Source: Streptococcus vestibularis
Lineage (GTDB): Bacteria > Bacillota > Bacilli > Lactobacillales > Streptococcaceae
NCBI GenBank assembly: GCA_010604095.1
Contig: JAABLG010000012.1
Coordinates: 1-54,550 of the forward strand
DNA: 54,550 nt
Direction of reading: 5' to 3'
Positions 28,804-37,112 of this stretch are shown here, one piece after another. Made by a program: the position numbers and the translations under genes. The first letter of the stretch is position 1. Every line of letters begins with the position of its first letter. The notes beneath the pieces were generated by a model. It worked only from the letters and a program-made list of their open reading frames with translations, was not told the DNA's origin and did no database searches.

Positions 28804-30054
28804 ATGAAAATTGCTGATGGTGTCCATGTACACTTCATTCCAACACAAAAATATAAAACTAACCGTATCGTTTTTCGAATGACGGCTTCTTTGAACAAAC
28901 AAACGATTGCTAAACGAGCTTTAGCTTCACAAATGTTGGCTACAGCCAACCAGCCCTATCCAACAGTGCAAGCTTTCAAAGAGAGATTAGCCTCTCTATA
29001 TGGAACACAGTTGTCAACTAGGGTGTCAACGAAAGGCTTGACACATAGCGTTGACATCGAGTTGACATATTTAAAAGAGGCTTTTATCCCTTCTGATAAT
29101 GGATTGTTTTGGGAAGTCCTAGGATTTCTAAAAGATTGTCTTTACAAGCCTTTGTCAAGAGTAGCTCAATACCAAAATAAAGTATTTGATATAGAAAAGC
29201 GAAACTTGATGACTTATCTGGATGTTGACAATGAAAATAATTACTATTATAGTGAGGTTAAAGGAAGGAAACTTTATTTTGTAAACGAAGGATTGAAAGT
29301 TCCTAAATATGGTCAATCGGAACTTGTTGATGTAGAGACTTCATATACAGCTTTTCAAGAGTTTCAAAACATGTTGACAAAGGATCGTATTGATATCTTT
29401 ATGGTTGGAGATTTTGATGAGTATCAAGTATTACAAGGGTTACATAGATTTCCTTTAGAGGGACGTCAAGTTGATTTACAGTTCAGCTATAGTCAGCCTT
29501 TTTCCAACGTCGTAAAAGAAAAAATAGAACCTAGACAAAGTAGTCAATCTATTTTACAGTTGGGATATCAGTTTACTTGTCAATATGGTGATAAAGATTA
29601 TTTTGCTTTGATTGTATTCAATGCGATGTTTGGTGAATTTGCTCACTCAGTTTTATTTACAGAGATTCGAGAAAAAGAAGGATTAGCATATTCAATTAGT
29701 AGTCAACTTAATGTTTTTACAGGTTTACTTGAAGTTTACGCTGGGATTGAAAAAGATAATAGAAATCAAGCTATCCGAGGAATTAGTAGAGAATTGAATA
29801 ATATTAAACTTGGGCGTTTTTCAAGCTCTCTATTAAATCAGACAAAGAAAATCATACGAATGAATGCCCTTCTTTCTGAGGACAATGCGTTAACATTAGT
29901 TGAACAATGTTTCAATAAGGTTATTTTTGAAGATAAAAGTCTTTCATCAGAACAGTGGTTAGATAATATGGAAAAGGTTACTAAAAAAGATGTTTGCCGT
30001 GTGGCACGTCAAGTCAAACTGCAAAGTTTGTTCTTTTTAGAGGGAGTGTCTTAG
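28804..30054 (+). CDS. yfmF: M16-family protein YfmF (non-catalytic partner)
   Basis: A 416-aa pitrilysin-fold protein named in current family models as EF-P 5-aminopentanol modification-associated YfmF. Residues 1-200 and 210-400 correspond to the two M16 halves. The HxxEH zinc motif is absent: the corresponding segment reads ALASQMLATANQPYP. The next gene has an intact HxxEH, so the two probably form an inactive/active pair, as in other M16 heterodimers. The pair is separated by one base with the ribosome site inside this gene's end. Confidence 0.85.
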   Translation: MKIADGVHVHFIPTQKYKTNRIVFRMTASLNKQTIAKRALASQMLATANQPYPTVQAFKERLASLYGTQLSTRVSTKGLTHSVDIELTYLKEAFIPSDNGLFWEVLGFLKDCLYKPLSRVAQYQNKVFDIEKRNLMTYLDVDNENNYYYSEVKGRKLYFVNEGLKVPKYGQSELVDVETSYTAFQEFQNMLTKDRIDIFMVGDFDEYQVLQGLHRFPLEGRQVDLQFSYSQPFSNVVKEKIEPRQSSQSILQLGYQFTCQYGDKDYFALIVFNAMFGEFAHSVLFTEIREKEGLAYSISSQLNVFTGLLEVYAGIEKDNRNQAIRGISRELNNIKLGRFSSSLLNQTKKIIRMNALLSEDNALTLVEQCFNKVIFEDKSLSSEQWLDNMEKVTKKDVCRVARQVKLQSLFFLEGVS

Positions 30055-30055
30055 A

Positions 30056-31333
30056 ATGTCTGCTTTAAAAAAACGTTATTATCAAAAGATTGATGAAGAG
30101 ATTTATTCAGCAACCTTAGATAATGGCTTATCTTTATCTATTATCAAGAAAAAAGGATTCTTAGAAAAAGCTGCTTTTCTATCAATAAATTTTGGATCAA
30201 TAGATAATTGCTATTATCTTGATGGAGAGTTACAAACCTATCCTGCTGGTATTGCACATTTTCTTGAACATAAATTATTTGAGGATGAGCAAGGAAAAGA
30301 TGTAACATTGGATTTTGTCAAACTTGGAGCTGATGTTAATGCTTTTACAACCTTGGACAGGACAACTTACTATTTTTCTACACTTGACAACTTTGAGGAG
30401 GCATTAGGCCTCTTACTTAAATTTACGTCAGGTTTTACAAGCTCTGAAAAATCTGTCAATCACGAGAAAAAAATTATCGAACAAGAGATAAATATGTATC
30501 AAGATGACCCTGATTATAGAGCTTATCTAGGTTGTTTGCAAAACTTGTATCCAAATACCATATTAGGTCAAGACATTGCTGGAAATAATGAAAGTATTGA
30601 AAAAATTACTGTAGAGGATTTGAAGAATAACTTTGATTGTTTTTATAGGCCAGAAAACTGTCATCTTGTCTTAGTAGGTGATTTTGATGTTGATGATGTT
30701 TACACATTTGTAAACGAAAGACAACGAAGGTTGACAGAGTTGAAAACGATAGTAGAAAAAGAAAAAAAACTCATTGAGGCCGAGATCAAAAAAAGGGACA
30801 ATCTTCAAATGGAGGTGTCTATCGCCAAATTAGCCGTGGGTTTTAAAAGTGCTACTTTTTCTGACAGTCGTATGAGAGAAAATTTACTAGTACAATTATT
30901 ATTTAATTTATTGTTTGGGTGGACGTCTCCCTACTATCAAAATTGGTACTCTGAAGGAAAAATTGATGAATCTGTATCAATTGAATACGAGGTCTCTAAT
31001 CGATATTCGTTTGTCATTATAACTATGGACACCGTAGAACCTATAAAAATGTCAAGTCTAATTCGTCAAGTAATGACGTCAGCGGACAAAAAAAGATTGT
31101 TGACAGAAGAAGCGTTAGATTTACAAAAAAAAGCTTTGTATGGTGAATTCTTACGTAGTTTAGACAATATCCAGGGGTTAGGAAATCAATATTTAGCATT
31201 CTTAGATAATGACAAAACTTATTTTGATTTAGGACAGGAATTGATGAGTATTACTTCTAAGGAACTAAAGGATTTTTTGAATCATTACTTGTCAAATATG
31301 GTAATTACCGACTTTGTTGTATTCCCCAAATAG
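30056..31333 (+). CDS. yfmH: M16-family zinc peptidase YfmH (catalytic partner)
   Basis: A 425-aa M16 peptidase with the inverted zinc motif HFLEH at residues 68-72 (AGIAHFLEHKLFED) and the downstream acidic region IIEQEINMYQDDP that normally supplies the third ligand. It is paired with the preceding yfmF. In Bacillus the equivalents lie beside ymfI, an enzyme for EF-P 5-aminopentanol modification; here ymfI is not between yfmH and the RodZ-like gene, so the substrate of the pair is open. Confidence 0.88.
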   Translation: MSALKKRYYQKIDEEIYSATLDNGLSLSIIKKKGFLEKAAFLSINFGSIDNCYYLDGELQTYPAGIAHFLEHKLFEDEQGKDVTLDFVKLGADVNAFTTLDRTTYYFSTLDNFEEALGLLLKFTSGFTSSEKSVNHEKKIIEQEINMYQDDPDYRAYLGCLQNLYPNTILGQDIAGNNESIEKITVEDLKNNFDCFYRPENCHLVLVGDFDVDDVYTFVNERQRRLTELKTIVEKEKKLIEAEIKKRDNLQMEVSIAKLAVGFKSATFSDSRMRENLLVQLLFNLLFGWTSPYYQNWYSEGKIDESVSIEYEVSNRYSFVIITMDTVEPIKMSSLIRQVMTSADKKRLLTEEALDLQKKALYGEFLRSLDNIQGLGNQYLAFLDNDKTYFDLGQELMSITSKELKDFLNHYLSNMVITDFVVFPK

Positions 31334-31342
31334 GTAATTATT

Positions 31343-31351
31343 TGTTATAAT
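31343..31351 (+). promoter_or_regulatory. extended -10 promoter for rodZ-pgsA-ecf genes
   Basis: TGTTATAAT (31343-31351), 38 bp before the RodZ-like start. The genes from here to ecfT are close or overlapping and likely form one operon. Confidence 0.65.
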
Positions 31352-31389
31352 AGAAGCACTAAAAAAGAAAAATATTAGAAAGGGGAAAA

Positions 31390-32247
31390 ATGAAGTTATA
31401 TTCTCTTGGTGAGCAGTTACGTGCGGCACGAACAAAGAAAAAATTAAGTTTATATGATGTGGAGAAACTTACTGGAGTTGAAGCACAGTTTCTTTTAGCT
31501 ATGGAAATGGATCAACTTAAAGCTTTACCAGAGGAAATTCAGCAAGAGGCGCTTGAAAAGTATGCTACCTTCGTAGGTTTGGATGGTAAACGTTTGTATG
31601 AAGAGCAGAGACAGAAGGAGCGACGATTAGCAGAAAAGAAGAATCAATCTAATCGTAAGGAAGACAGCTTAGATGCAAAAACTCCCATGTCACGCTTTTC
31701 TAAGCATAAACGTGAAGAAAAAAGAAAATCCACATACCTCCCCTTACTAATTCTCAGTGCAGTTTCGTTGCTTATTATCTGTTCGGTTGGTTATATCATT
31801 ATTAGACATCTTTCTAATCAACCTCAGGTGATTAAGCTCAATACTATTTCAACAGCTAATCACCTATCAGTAGCAGGAAAAGCTAAATCGTCTAGAAATA
31901 TTTCTGAAGTTACGGTTTCTGGAGCAAATGTTAAAACAACTACGCAAGGTAATCAATTAATGGTTGACCTTTCTAATGTTGCTTCTTCTGTGGTTTTAGG
32001 TGTGGAGTTGTCTGGAAATAACGAAGATACATGGTTTTCTGTAGATAACTCAGATGTTTCAGAGAGTTATCTTCTTTCAAAAACAAAAAAATCAAAATAT
32101 TCCTTAGATCTTTCAGATAAAACGAGAACGACTCAAATTACCATTGCACAATCTTCAAAAGTAACCGTAAAGATAAATGGTGAGTCTCTTGATTTGTCTC
32201 AATTAGATAAAAACAAACCTAGTTACCTAACTTTAAAAATTCAATAG
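31390..32247 (+). CDS. rodZ: RodZ-like helix-turn-helix membrane protein
   Basis: A 285-aa protein with an N-terminal Cro/XRE helix-turn-helix (residues about 5-65, SLGEQLRAARTKKKLSLYDVEKLTGV), a charged linker, one membrane helix (about 116-138, YLPLLILSAVSLLIICSVGYI) and a DUF4115 extracytoplasmic domain. This is the layout of RodZ, which links MreB or the elongation machinery to the membrane; ovococci lack MreB, so here it probably acts with peripheral wall synthesis proteins. It precedes pgsA by 12 bp, as in Bacillus (ymfM-pgsA). Confidence 0.85.
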   Translation: MKLYSLGEQLRAARTKKKLSLYDVEKLTGVEAQFLLAMEMDQLKALPEEIQQEALEKYATFVGLDGKRLYEEQRQKERRLAEKKNQSNRKEDSLDAKTPMSRFSKHKREEKRKSTYLPLLILSAVSLLIICSVGYIIIRHLSNQPQVIKLNTISTANHLSVAGKAKSSRNISEVTVSGANVKTTTQGNQLMVDLSNVASSVVLGVELSGNNEDTWFSVDNSDVSESYLLSKTKKSKYSLDLSDKTRTTQITIAQSSKVTVKINGESLDLSQLDKNKPSYLTLKIQ

Positions 32248-32259
32248 AATCGAGAAGAA

Positions 32260-32802
32260 ATGTTCAAAAAAGAAAATTTACCTAATCTGCTAACCCTCGC
32301 TAGAATCATTTTAATCCCTGTCTTTTTAGTGATGACATCACTTGCTAGAAATAACGTAATGCATATTGCTGCAGCGATTGTTTTCGCAATTGCAAGTTTT
32401 ACAGATTATTTAGATGGGTATTTGGCAAGAAAGTGGCATGTTGTTACTAATTTTGGAAAATTTGCAGATCCATTGGCAGATAAGATGTTGGTGATGTCAG
32501 CTTTTATTATGCTTGTTGGTATTAATCAAGCACCTGCATGGGTTGTTTCAGTTATTATTTGTCGAGAGCTAGCTGTTACAGGTCTCCGTCTTCTATTAGT
32601 TGAAAACGGGGGGACAGTTCTTGCTGCGGCTATGCCTGGTAAGATAAAAACAGTGACACAGATGCTATCTATTATTTTGTTATTGTGTCATGTGAATCTT
32701 ATAGGAATGATTATGCTTTATGTAGCTTTATTCTTTACGATTTACTCAGGCTATGATTATTTCAAAGGTGCAGGATTCTTATTTAGAGACACTTTTAAGT
32801 AG
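32260..32802 (+). CDS. pgsA: CDP-diacylglycerol--glycerol-3-phosphate 3-phosphatidyltransferase
   Basis: Makes phosphatidylglycerol phosphate, the committed step to PG and cardiolipin. The 180-aa integral membrane protein has the CDP-alcohol phosphotransferase signature with DG, AR, G, D and D spaced as expected, DYLDGYLARKWHVV...GKFADPLADK (about residues 50-75), and several membrane helices. It lies between rodZ and ecfA1, 12 bp from each, in the same operon. Confidence 0.96.
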   Translation: MFKKENLPNLLTLARIILIPVFLVMTSLARNNVMHIAAAIVFAIASFTDYLDGYLARKWHVVTNFGKFADPLADKMLVMSAFIMLVGINQAPAWVVSVIICRELAVTGLRLLLVENGGTVLAAAMPGKIKTVTQMLSIILLLCHVNLIGMIMLYVALFFTIYSGYDYFKGAGFLFRDTFK

Positions 32803-32814
32803 TACGATAAAACA

Positions 32815-33645
32815 ATGATTGAAATAAAAAATTTAAAGTTTAAATATAATCAAGACCAGACATCTTATATTCTTGATGATGTGTCGTTTCACGTGAAACC
32901 TGGAGAGTGGCTATCCATTGTTGGTCATAATGGTTCCGGAAAATCCACGACAGCACGTCTTATTGATGGACTACTGGTGGCTGAATCAGGTCATATTATT
33001 GTGGATGGACAAGAGTTGACAGAGGATAATGTTTGGGAGATTCGTAATAAGATTGGTATGGTCTTTCAAAATCCAGACAATCAATTTGTTGGGGCAACCG
33101 TTGAAGATGATGTTGCTTTTGGTCTTGAAAATAAAGGAATTGCTTATGAAGAGATGGTTTCTAGAGTTCAAGAAGCTTTATCTTTTGTAGGTATGTTGGA
33201 GTTTAAGGATAGAGAGCCAGCTAGATTATCTGGCGGTCAAAAACAACGTGTGGCCATTGCAGGGATTATTGCTATGAGGCCGTCTATTTTGATTTTGGAT
33301 GAGGCAACTAGCATGCTTGATCCAGAAGGACGCCAGGAATTGATTCAATCCATTAAGGATATTCGCCAACAATATGGAATGACTGTTTTATCAATTACTC
33401 ATGATCTTGATGAGGTGGCAATGAGTGACCGTGTTTTGGTTTTGAAGAAAGGTAAAGTGGAGTCTATTTCAAGTCCTCGTGAACTATTTAGTAGGGGCTC
33501 AGAATTGGTAGATTTAGGTTTGGATATCCCTTTCAGTGCATTATTAACTCAAAAGCTAAGAAATAAAGGTCTGATAGACTGTGAAGACTATCTGACAGAA
33601 AAGGAATTGGTAGAACAATTATGGGAATCTCTCTCGAAAATGTAA
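32815..33645 (+). CDS. ecfA1: ECF transporter ATPase EcfA1
   Basis: One of two ATPases of the energy-coupling module shared by vitamin and metal S components. The 276-aa protein has Walker [10 protein letters not shown] (about 39-47), signature [13 protein letters not shown] and Walker [13 protein letters not shown] parS site lies inside its coding sequence (32886-32899, encoding SFHVK). It overlaps ecfA2 by 25 bp, so the module is translationally coupled. Confidence 0.96.
   Translation: MIEIKNLKFKYNQDQTSYILDDVSFHVKPGEWLSIVGHNGSGKSTTARLIDGLLVAESGHIIVDGQELTEDNVWEIRNKIGMVFQNPDNQFVGATVEDDVAFGLENKGIAYEEMVSRVQEALSFVGMLEFKDREPARLSGGQKQRVAIAGIIAMRPSILILDEATSMLDPEGRQELIQSIKDIRQQYGMTVLSITHDLDEVAMSDRVLVLKKGKVESISSPRELFSRGSELVDLGLDIPFSALLTQKLRNKGLIDCEDYLTEKELVEQLWESLSKM
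32886..32899. promoter_or_regulatory. parS site inside ecfA1
   Basis: GTTTCACGTGAAAC, a 14-bp perfect palindrome identical in core to the site at 24085, sits in the ecfA1 coding sequence (codons for SFHVK). It lies about 18 kb from oriC on the same arm. Confidence 0.9.
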
Positions 33646-34463
33646 GTTATACTTATCAAGCGGGTACTCCTTTTGAGGGGCGTGCCCTTTTTGATATGAC
33701 AACCACAATAAAAGATGGTTCATATACAGCCTTTATTGGACATACAGGAAGTGGTAAGTCAACCATCATGCAGTTGTTGAACGGACTTTATTTACCAACT
33801 AGCGGTCATGTCCAAGTTGATGATACTATTATAACTAGTCAATCCAAGAATAAGGAAATAAAGCCAATCCGTAAAAAGGTCGGGTTAGTTTTTCAATTTC
33901 CAGAAAGTCAGTTATTTGCAGAAACTGTTTTAGAAGATGTTTCTTTTGGACCTCAGAACTTCGGTATTTCTAAAGAGGAGGCAGAGCAGCGTGCTATTGA
34001 GAGTCTAAAATTAGTTGGTCTTCCAGAGGAGTTTTATAAACAGAATCCTTTTGATTTATCAGGAGGACAAATGCGACGTGCTGCTATAGCGGGTATTCTG
34101 GCTATGCAACCAGATATTCTAGTGTTGGATGAACCTACTGCTGGTCTTGATCCTCAGGGACGAAAGGAATTAATGACACTATTTAAACAATTACACCTTT
34201 CTGGAATGACAATTGTTTTAGTGACCCACCTGATGGATGATGTTGCTGATTACGCAACAGCTGTAAACGTTATGGAAAAAGGACATTTAGTATTGTCAGG
34301 AGCTCCTAAAGAAGTTTTCCAACAGGTCACCTTACTTAGAGAGAAGCAATTAGGCGTTCCAAAAATTACAGAGTTTGCGTTACAGCTACAAAAAAAAGGT
34401 TATCACTTTGAAAGTCTTCCCATTACAATGGAGGAATTCGTAGAGGTATTAGCTAATGGATAA
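33621..34463 (+). CDS. ecfA2: ECF transporter ATPase EcfA2
   Basis: The second ATPase of the module, forming a heterodimer with EcfA1. The 280-aa protein has Walker [10 protein letters not shown] (about 40-48), signature [13 protein letters not shown] and Walker [12 protein letters not shown]. It begins within ecfA1 (25-bp overlap) and its own end overlaps ecfT by 8 bp. Confidence 0.96.
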   Translation: MGISLENVSYTYQAGTPFEGRALFDMTTTIKDGSYTAFIGHTGSGKSTIMQLLNGLYLPTSGHVQVDDTIITSQSKNKEIKPIRKKVGLVFQFPESQLFAETVLEDVSFGPQNFGISKEEAEQRAIESLKLVGLPEEFYKQNPFDLSGGQMRRAAIAGILAMQPDILVLDEPTAGLDPQGRKELMTLFKQLHLSGMTIVLVTHLMDDVADYATAVNVMEKGHLVLSGAPKEVFQQVTLLREKQLGVPKITEFALQLQKKGYHFESLPITMEEFVEVLANG

Positions 34464-35250
34464 GTTAATTATTGGACGTTATATTGTCGGAAACTCTTTC
34501 ATACATAGATTAGATCCTAGAAGTAAATTATTAGCCATGTTGGTTTACATTGTTATTATCTTTTGGGCCAATAATCCTTTGACTTATGTCATTATAACCC
34601 TGTTTACACTTTTCTTGGTTATCTTATCTAAAATTAAGCTTGGTTTTTTTCTAGATGGTATTAAACCGATGATTTGGATTATTTTATTCTCTACGCTGTT
34701 TCAAGTGTTTTTCAATACAAAAGGGAATGTGCTTTGGTCTATTGGCTTTTTAAAGATTACTGAGGTTGGGTTAAATCAAGGATGGATGATTTTTCTTAGA
34801 TTTATTCTTATTATTAGTTTTTCTACTTTGCTTACTCTAACGACAACACCTTTAAGCTTATCTGACGCCGTTGAATCTCTTTTAAAACCTATGACTGTTT
34901 TTAAAGTACCAGCACACGAAATTGGGTTAATGTTATCTTTAAGTTTACGTTTTGTACCAACTTTGATGGATGATACGATGCGAATTATGAATGCTCAAAA
35001 GGCGCGTGGAGTTGACTTTGGTGAAGGAAATATTATTCAAAAGGTACGCTCAATTATACCAATATTAATTCCTTTGTTTGCATCTAGCTTCAAACGGGCA
35101 GATGCTCTGGCGATTGCTATGGAAGCACGAGGCTATCAAGGTGGCGACGGCCGAACAAAATATCGTCGACTTTCATGGAATGGCCGAGATACTTTATCCA
35201 TTGTTGCTATTTTAGCTTTGGGGGTAATACTTTTTTATCTTAAGAGTTAA
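34456..35250 (+). CDS. ecfT: ECF transporter transmembrane coupler EcfT
   Basis: Couples ATPase motion to the interchangeable S components. The 264-aa protein has about five to six membrane helices and the two cytoplasmic coupling motifs with Ala-Arg-Gly, [10 protein letters not shown] (about 177-186) and [10 protein letters not shown] (about 222-231). It overlaps ecfA2 by 8 bp and is followed by a palindrome and a strong terminator. No S component lies next to it in this window. Confidence 0.95.
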   Translation: MDKLIIGRYIVGNSFIHRLDPRSKLLAMLVYIVIIFWANNPLTYVIITLFTLFLVILSKIKLGFFLDGIKPMIWIILFSTLFQVFFNTKGNVLWSIGFLKITEVGLNQGWMIFLRFILIISFSTLLTLTTTPLSLSDAVESLLKPMTVFKVPAHEIGLMLSLSLRFVPTLMDDTMRIMNAQKARGVDFGEGNIIQKVRSIIPILIPLFASSFKRADALAIAMEARGYQGGDGRTKYRRLSWNGRDTLSIVAILALGVILFYLKS

Positions 35251-35268
35251 GTGGTTAATATATATAAA

Positions 35269-35286
35269 CTAGGTCTTAAGACCTAG
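35269..35286. repeat. 18-bp palindrome after ecfT
   Basis: CTAGGTCTTAAGACCTAG is perfectly self-complementary and lies 9 bp before the terminator. It could form a short hairpin in the mRNA 3' end. Confidence 0.6.
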
Positions 35287-35294
35287 AACCATTG

Positions 35295-35322
35295 AAAGAA
35301 CGCCCAAGTTGGCGTTCTTTTT
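35295..35322 (+). terminator. terminator of the rodZ-ecfT operon
   Basis: AAAGAACGCC (35295-35304), loop CAAGTT, GGCGTTCTTT (35311-35320), then TTT. Confidence 0.9.
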
Positions 35323-35324
35323 CG

Positions 35325-35548
35325 TCTAATCCCAAACTGCCTGTAATATTTTTAATATCCCTAACAAGTGGATGTTATATTTGCACGGTATGATAGTTAC
35401 ATGGTTATAGTTCTTCAGCTTAATCTGGAATGAAAAATTCCCATATAGACTAAGCCATTTTATTTGCTTATTAGTCATCACCAAATAAAATAATAAAATA
35501 TCATTGGCTAATATGGACTGAACTATAGATAGATAAAGGAGCATCATC
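35325..35548 (+). promoter_or_regulatory. structured leader region before the LysM gene
   Basis: No gene. The stretch folds in parts: GGAAT/ATTCC (35428-35432, 35438-35442 approx.), and a larger arm with CCATAT (35441-35446) pairing ATATGG (35511-35516), AGCCA (35453-35457) pairing TGGCT (35505-35509), and TTTTATTT (35458-35465) pairing AAATAAAA (35483-35490). Single WalR/VicR-like half-sites occur (TGTAAT 35342-35347, TGTTAT 35373-35378), but no full two-half-site box with 5-nt spacing. The promoter is not clear; TATGAT at 35389-35394 is one candidate. Confidence 0.5.
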
Positions 35549-36130
35549 ATGCAAACAAAGAATACATCTAACACTAAAAAATTGGGTCTTTTTGGACTTG
35601 TTACAGTGGCAACGCTTGGGGCAACAGCTTTAGCTAATGCAGAAACTTACACAGTTCAAAAAGGTGATACCCTTTCAGCTATTGCCAAGAAGAATGGTAC
35701 TACTGTCGATGAAATTGTTTCAAAAAATGGCATTCAAGATGCCAATAAGATTTCCGTAGGTCAAAACTTAACAATTAATGAAACTACAGAAGAGACTACA
35801 GAAGCCTCAGCTACGCCAACTACAACTGAAGCAGTTGCTGAATCAGCACAATCGGCAGAGTCTACACAAAGTGAAAGTACTCAAACAACAAATACAAGTC
35901 TTTCTTCCTCAGAGGCAGCTGCCAAGGAAGAAATTGCTCAACGTGAGTCAAGCGGTAGCTATACAGCTCAAAATGGCCAATATTATGGACGTTATCAATT
36001 GGCTGCCTCATATTTAAATGGGGACCTATCTCCTGAAAATCAAGAGAAAGTAGCGGATAATTATGTAGCAAGCCGTTATGGTTCATGGACTGCAGCTCTA
36101 GCTTTCTGGAATGCTAACGGTTGGTATTAA
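35549..36130 (+). CDS. secreted LysM-domain lysozyme-like wall protein
   Basis: A 193-aa secreted protein: signal peptide (residues 1-31, cleavage near LANAE), one LysM (about 33-76, YTVQKGDTLSAIAKKNGTTV), a Thr/Ser/Glu-rich linker (about 77-130), and a C-terminal transglycosylase-like domain (about 132-193, IAQRESSGSYTAQNGQYYGRYQ ... SWTAALAFWNANGWY) with a candidate catalytic Glu in RESSG. Such proteins are often in the WalRK regulon of streptococci, and the leader here is long and folded. The next gene encodes a protein of similar catalytic type. Confidence 0.88.
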   Translation: MQTKNTSNTKKLGLFGLVTVATLGATALANAETYTVQKGDTLSAIAKKNGTTVDEIVSKNGIQDANKISVGQNLTINETTEETTEASATPTTTEAVAESAQSAESTQSESTQTTNTSLSSSEAAAKEEIAQRESSGSYTAQNGQYYGRYQLAASYLNGDLSPENQEKVADNYVASRYGSWTAALAFWNANGWY

Positions 36131-36156
36131 GCTAAAACCTCATACAAATATGAAGA

Positions 36157-36182
36157 AAATGCCAGATTTTTGGCATTTTTTT
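36157..36182 (+). terminator. terminator after the LysM gene
   Basis: AAATGCCA (36157-36164), loop GATTTT, TGGCATTT (36171-36178), then TTTT. Confidence 0.88.
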
Positions 36183-36284
36183 ATTTAAATGATAAATCAT
36201 TGTAACATTAGACACATTACAAATAATGCACAGTAATATTACTAAGTTATGATGAATGTGGCTAGAATAAACTAGGAGGGATTT

Positions 36285-36968
36285 ATGTTTAAAAAAAGTT
36301 ATAAAGGACGTCGTGTCAAATTAGCAGCAAAAAAATCATTGACAGTGCCAGTAGCAATTGTAACAAGTTTTATTGTCGTTTTGGCAGTATCTCTTTCTAC
36401 ACTAATCAATAAGGGATTGGTTAATGCATTTTCAGATTCTGTTACACCGACTCCTTCACCAACGTCAACAGCGACAGAATCAACAGCAGATTTAGTCAAA
36501 TCATCAACTATTAGCTCCAACAAAGAGAAAAAAGCTAACAAAGAAAACGTTGAAGAAAGTAAGCCTCAATCTGAGACAACAAGTGAAACAGTAGAAACAC
36601 CTCAACAGTCTCAGCCAGAGACTACTACAACAAGTACTGAAACTACACAAACTTCAGATAAAGGGACAACACCTGCAGTTGCTGCGAGTGGCAATGGCTC
36701 AGTTATCCTTTCGAATGGCAATACTGCAGGAGAAATCGGCTCTTACGCCGCAGCACAAATGGCGGCTGCCACTGGCGTCCCTCAGTCAACTTGGGAGTCA
36801 ATTATTGCGCGTGAGTCAAACGGTGATCATACCGCAGCAAATGGTTCAGGAGCATCGGGTCTTTTCCAAACAATGCCAGGATGGGGCTCAACAGCAACTG
36901 TTGAGGACCAAATTCAATCGGCTTTGAACGCCTATAATGCGCAAGGATTGTCAGCTTGGAATTACTAA
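36285..36968 (+). CDS. secreted transglycosylase SLT-like wall protein
   Basis: A 227-aa protein with a basic N-terminus and one long hydrophobic segment (residues about 20-45, signal or anchor), a Thr/Ser/Glu/Pro-rich linker (about 50-130), and a C-terminal lytic-transglycosylase-like domain (about 150-227, [30 protein letters not shown]). The Glu of ARESNG is the probable catalytic residue. A TTGTAA inverted repeat and the palindrome AGTAATATTACT lie upstream (about 36200-36240). It has its own terminator. Confidence 0.87.
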   Translation: MFKKSYKGRRVKLAAKKSLTVPVAIVTSFIVVLAVSLSTLINKGLVNAFSDSVTPTPSPTSTATESTADLVKSSTISSNKEKKANKENVEESKPQSETTSETVETPQQSQPETTTTSTETTQTSDKGTTPAVAASGNGSVILSNGNTAGEIGSYAAAQMAAATGVPQSTWESIIARESNGDHTAANGSGASGLFQTMPGWGSTATVEDQIQSALNAYNAQGLSAWNY

Positions 36969-36980
36969 GAAATTAAAGAA

Positions 36981-37005
36981 GTTGGGAGGAGACTCCCAGC
37001 TTTTT
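36981..37005 (+). terminator. terminator after the SLT-like gene
   Basis: GTTGGGAG (36981-36988), loop GAGA, CTCCCAGC (36993-37000, one G-U), then TTTTT. Confidence 0.85.
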
Positions 37006-37083
37006 ATTCTAGATGTAAGTAAGAGTCGTTTTATAGGGTTTTAGATTAGATTGTAACTATTATTAGGTAGGAATAGGCCTTTC

Positions 37084-37092
37084 TGTTATAAT
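37084..37092 (+). promoter_or_regulatory. extended -10 promoter for the polytopic membrane gene
   Basis: TGTTATAAT (37084-37092). The transcript should begin near 37099, after the first ATG (37098), which favours the second ATG at 37113. Confidence 0.65.
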
Positions 37093-37112
37093 AAAAAATG
37101 AAAGGTTTGACA

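Noticed and set aside
35342..35378. A full WalR/VicR box before the LysM gene
   Set aside because: Two single TGTWAH-like half-sites are present, but 31 nt apart rather than at 5-nt spacing.
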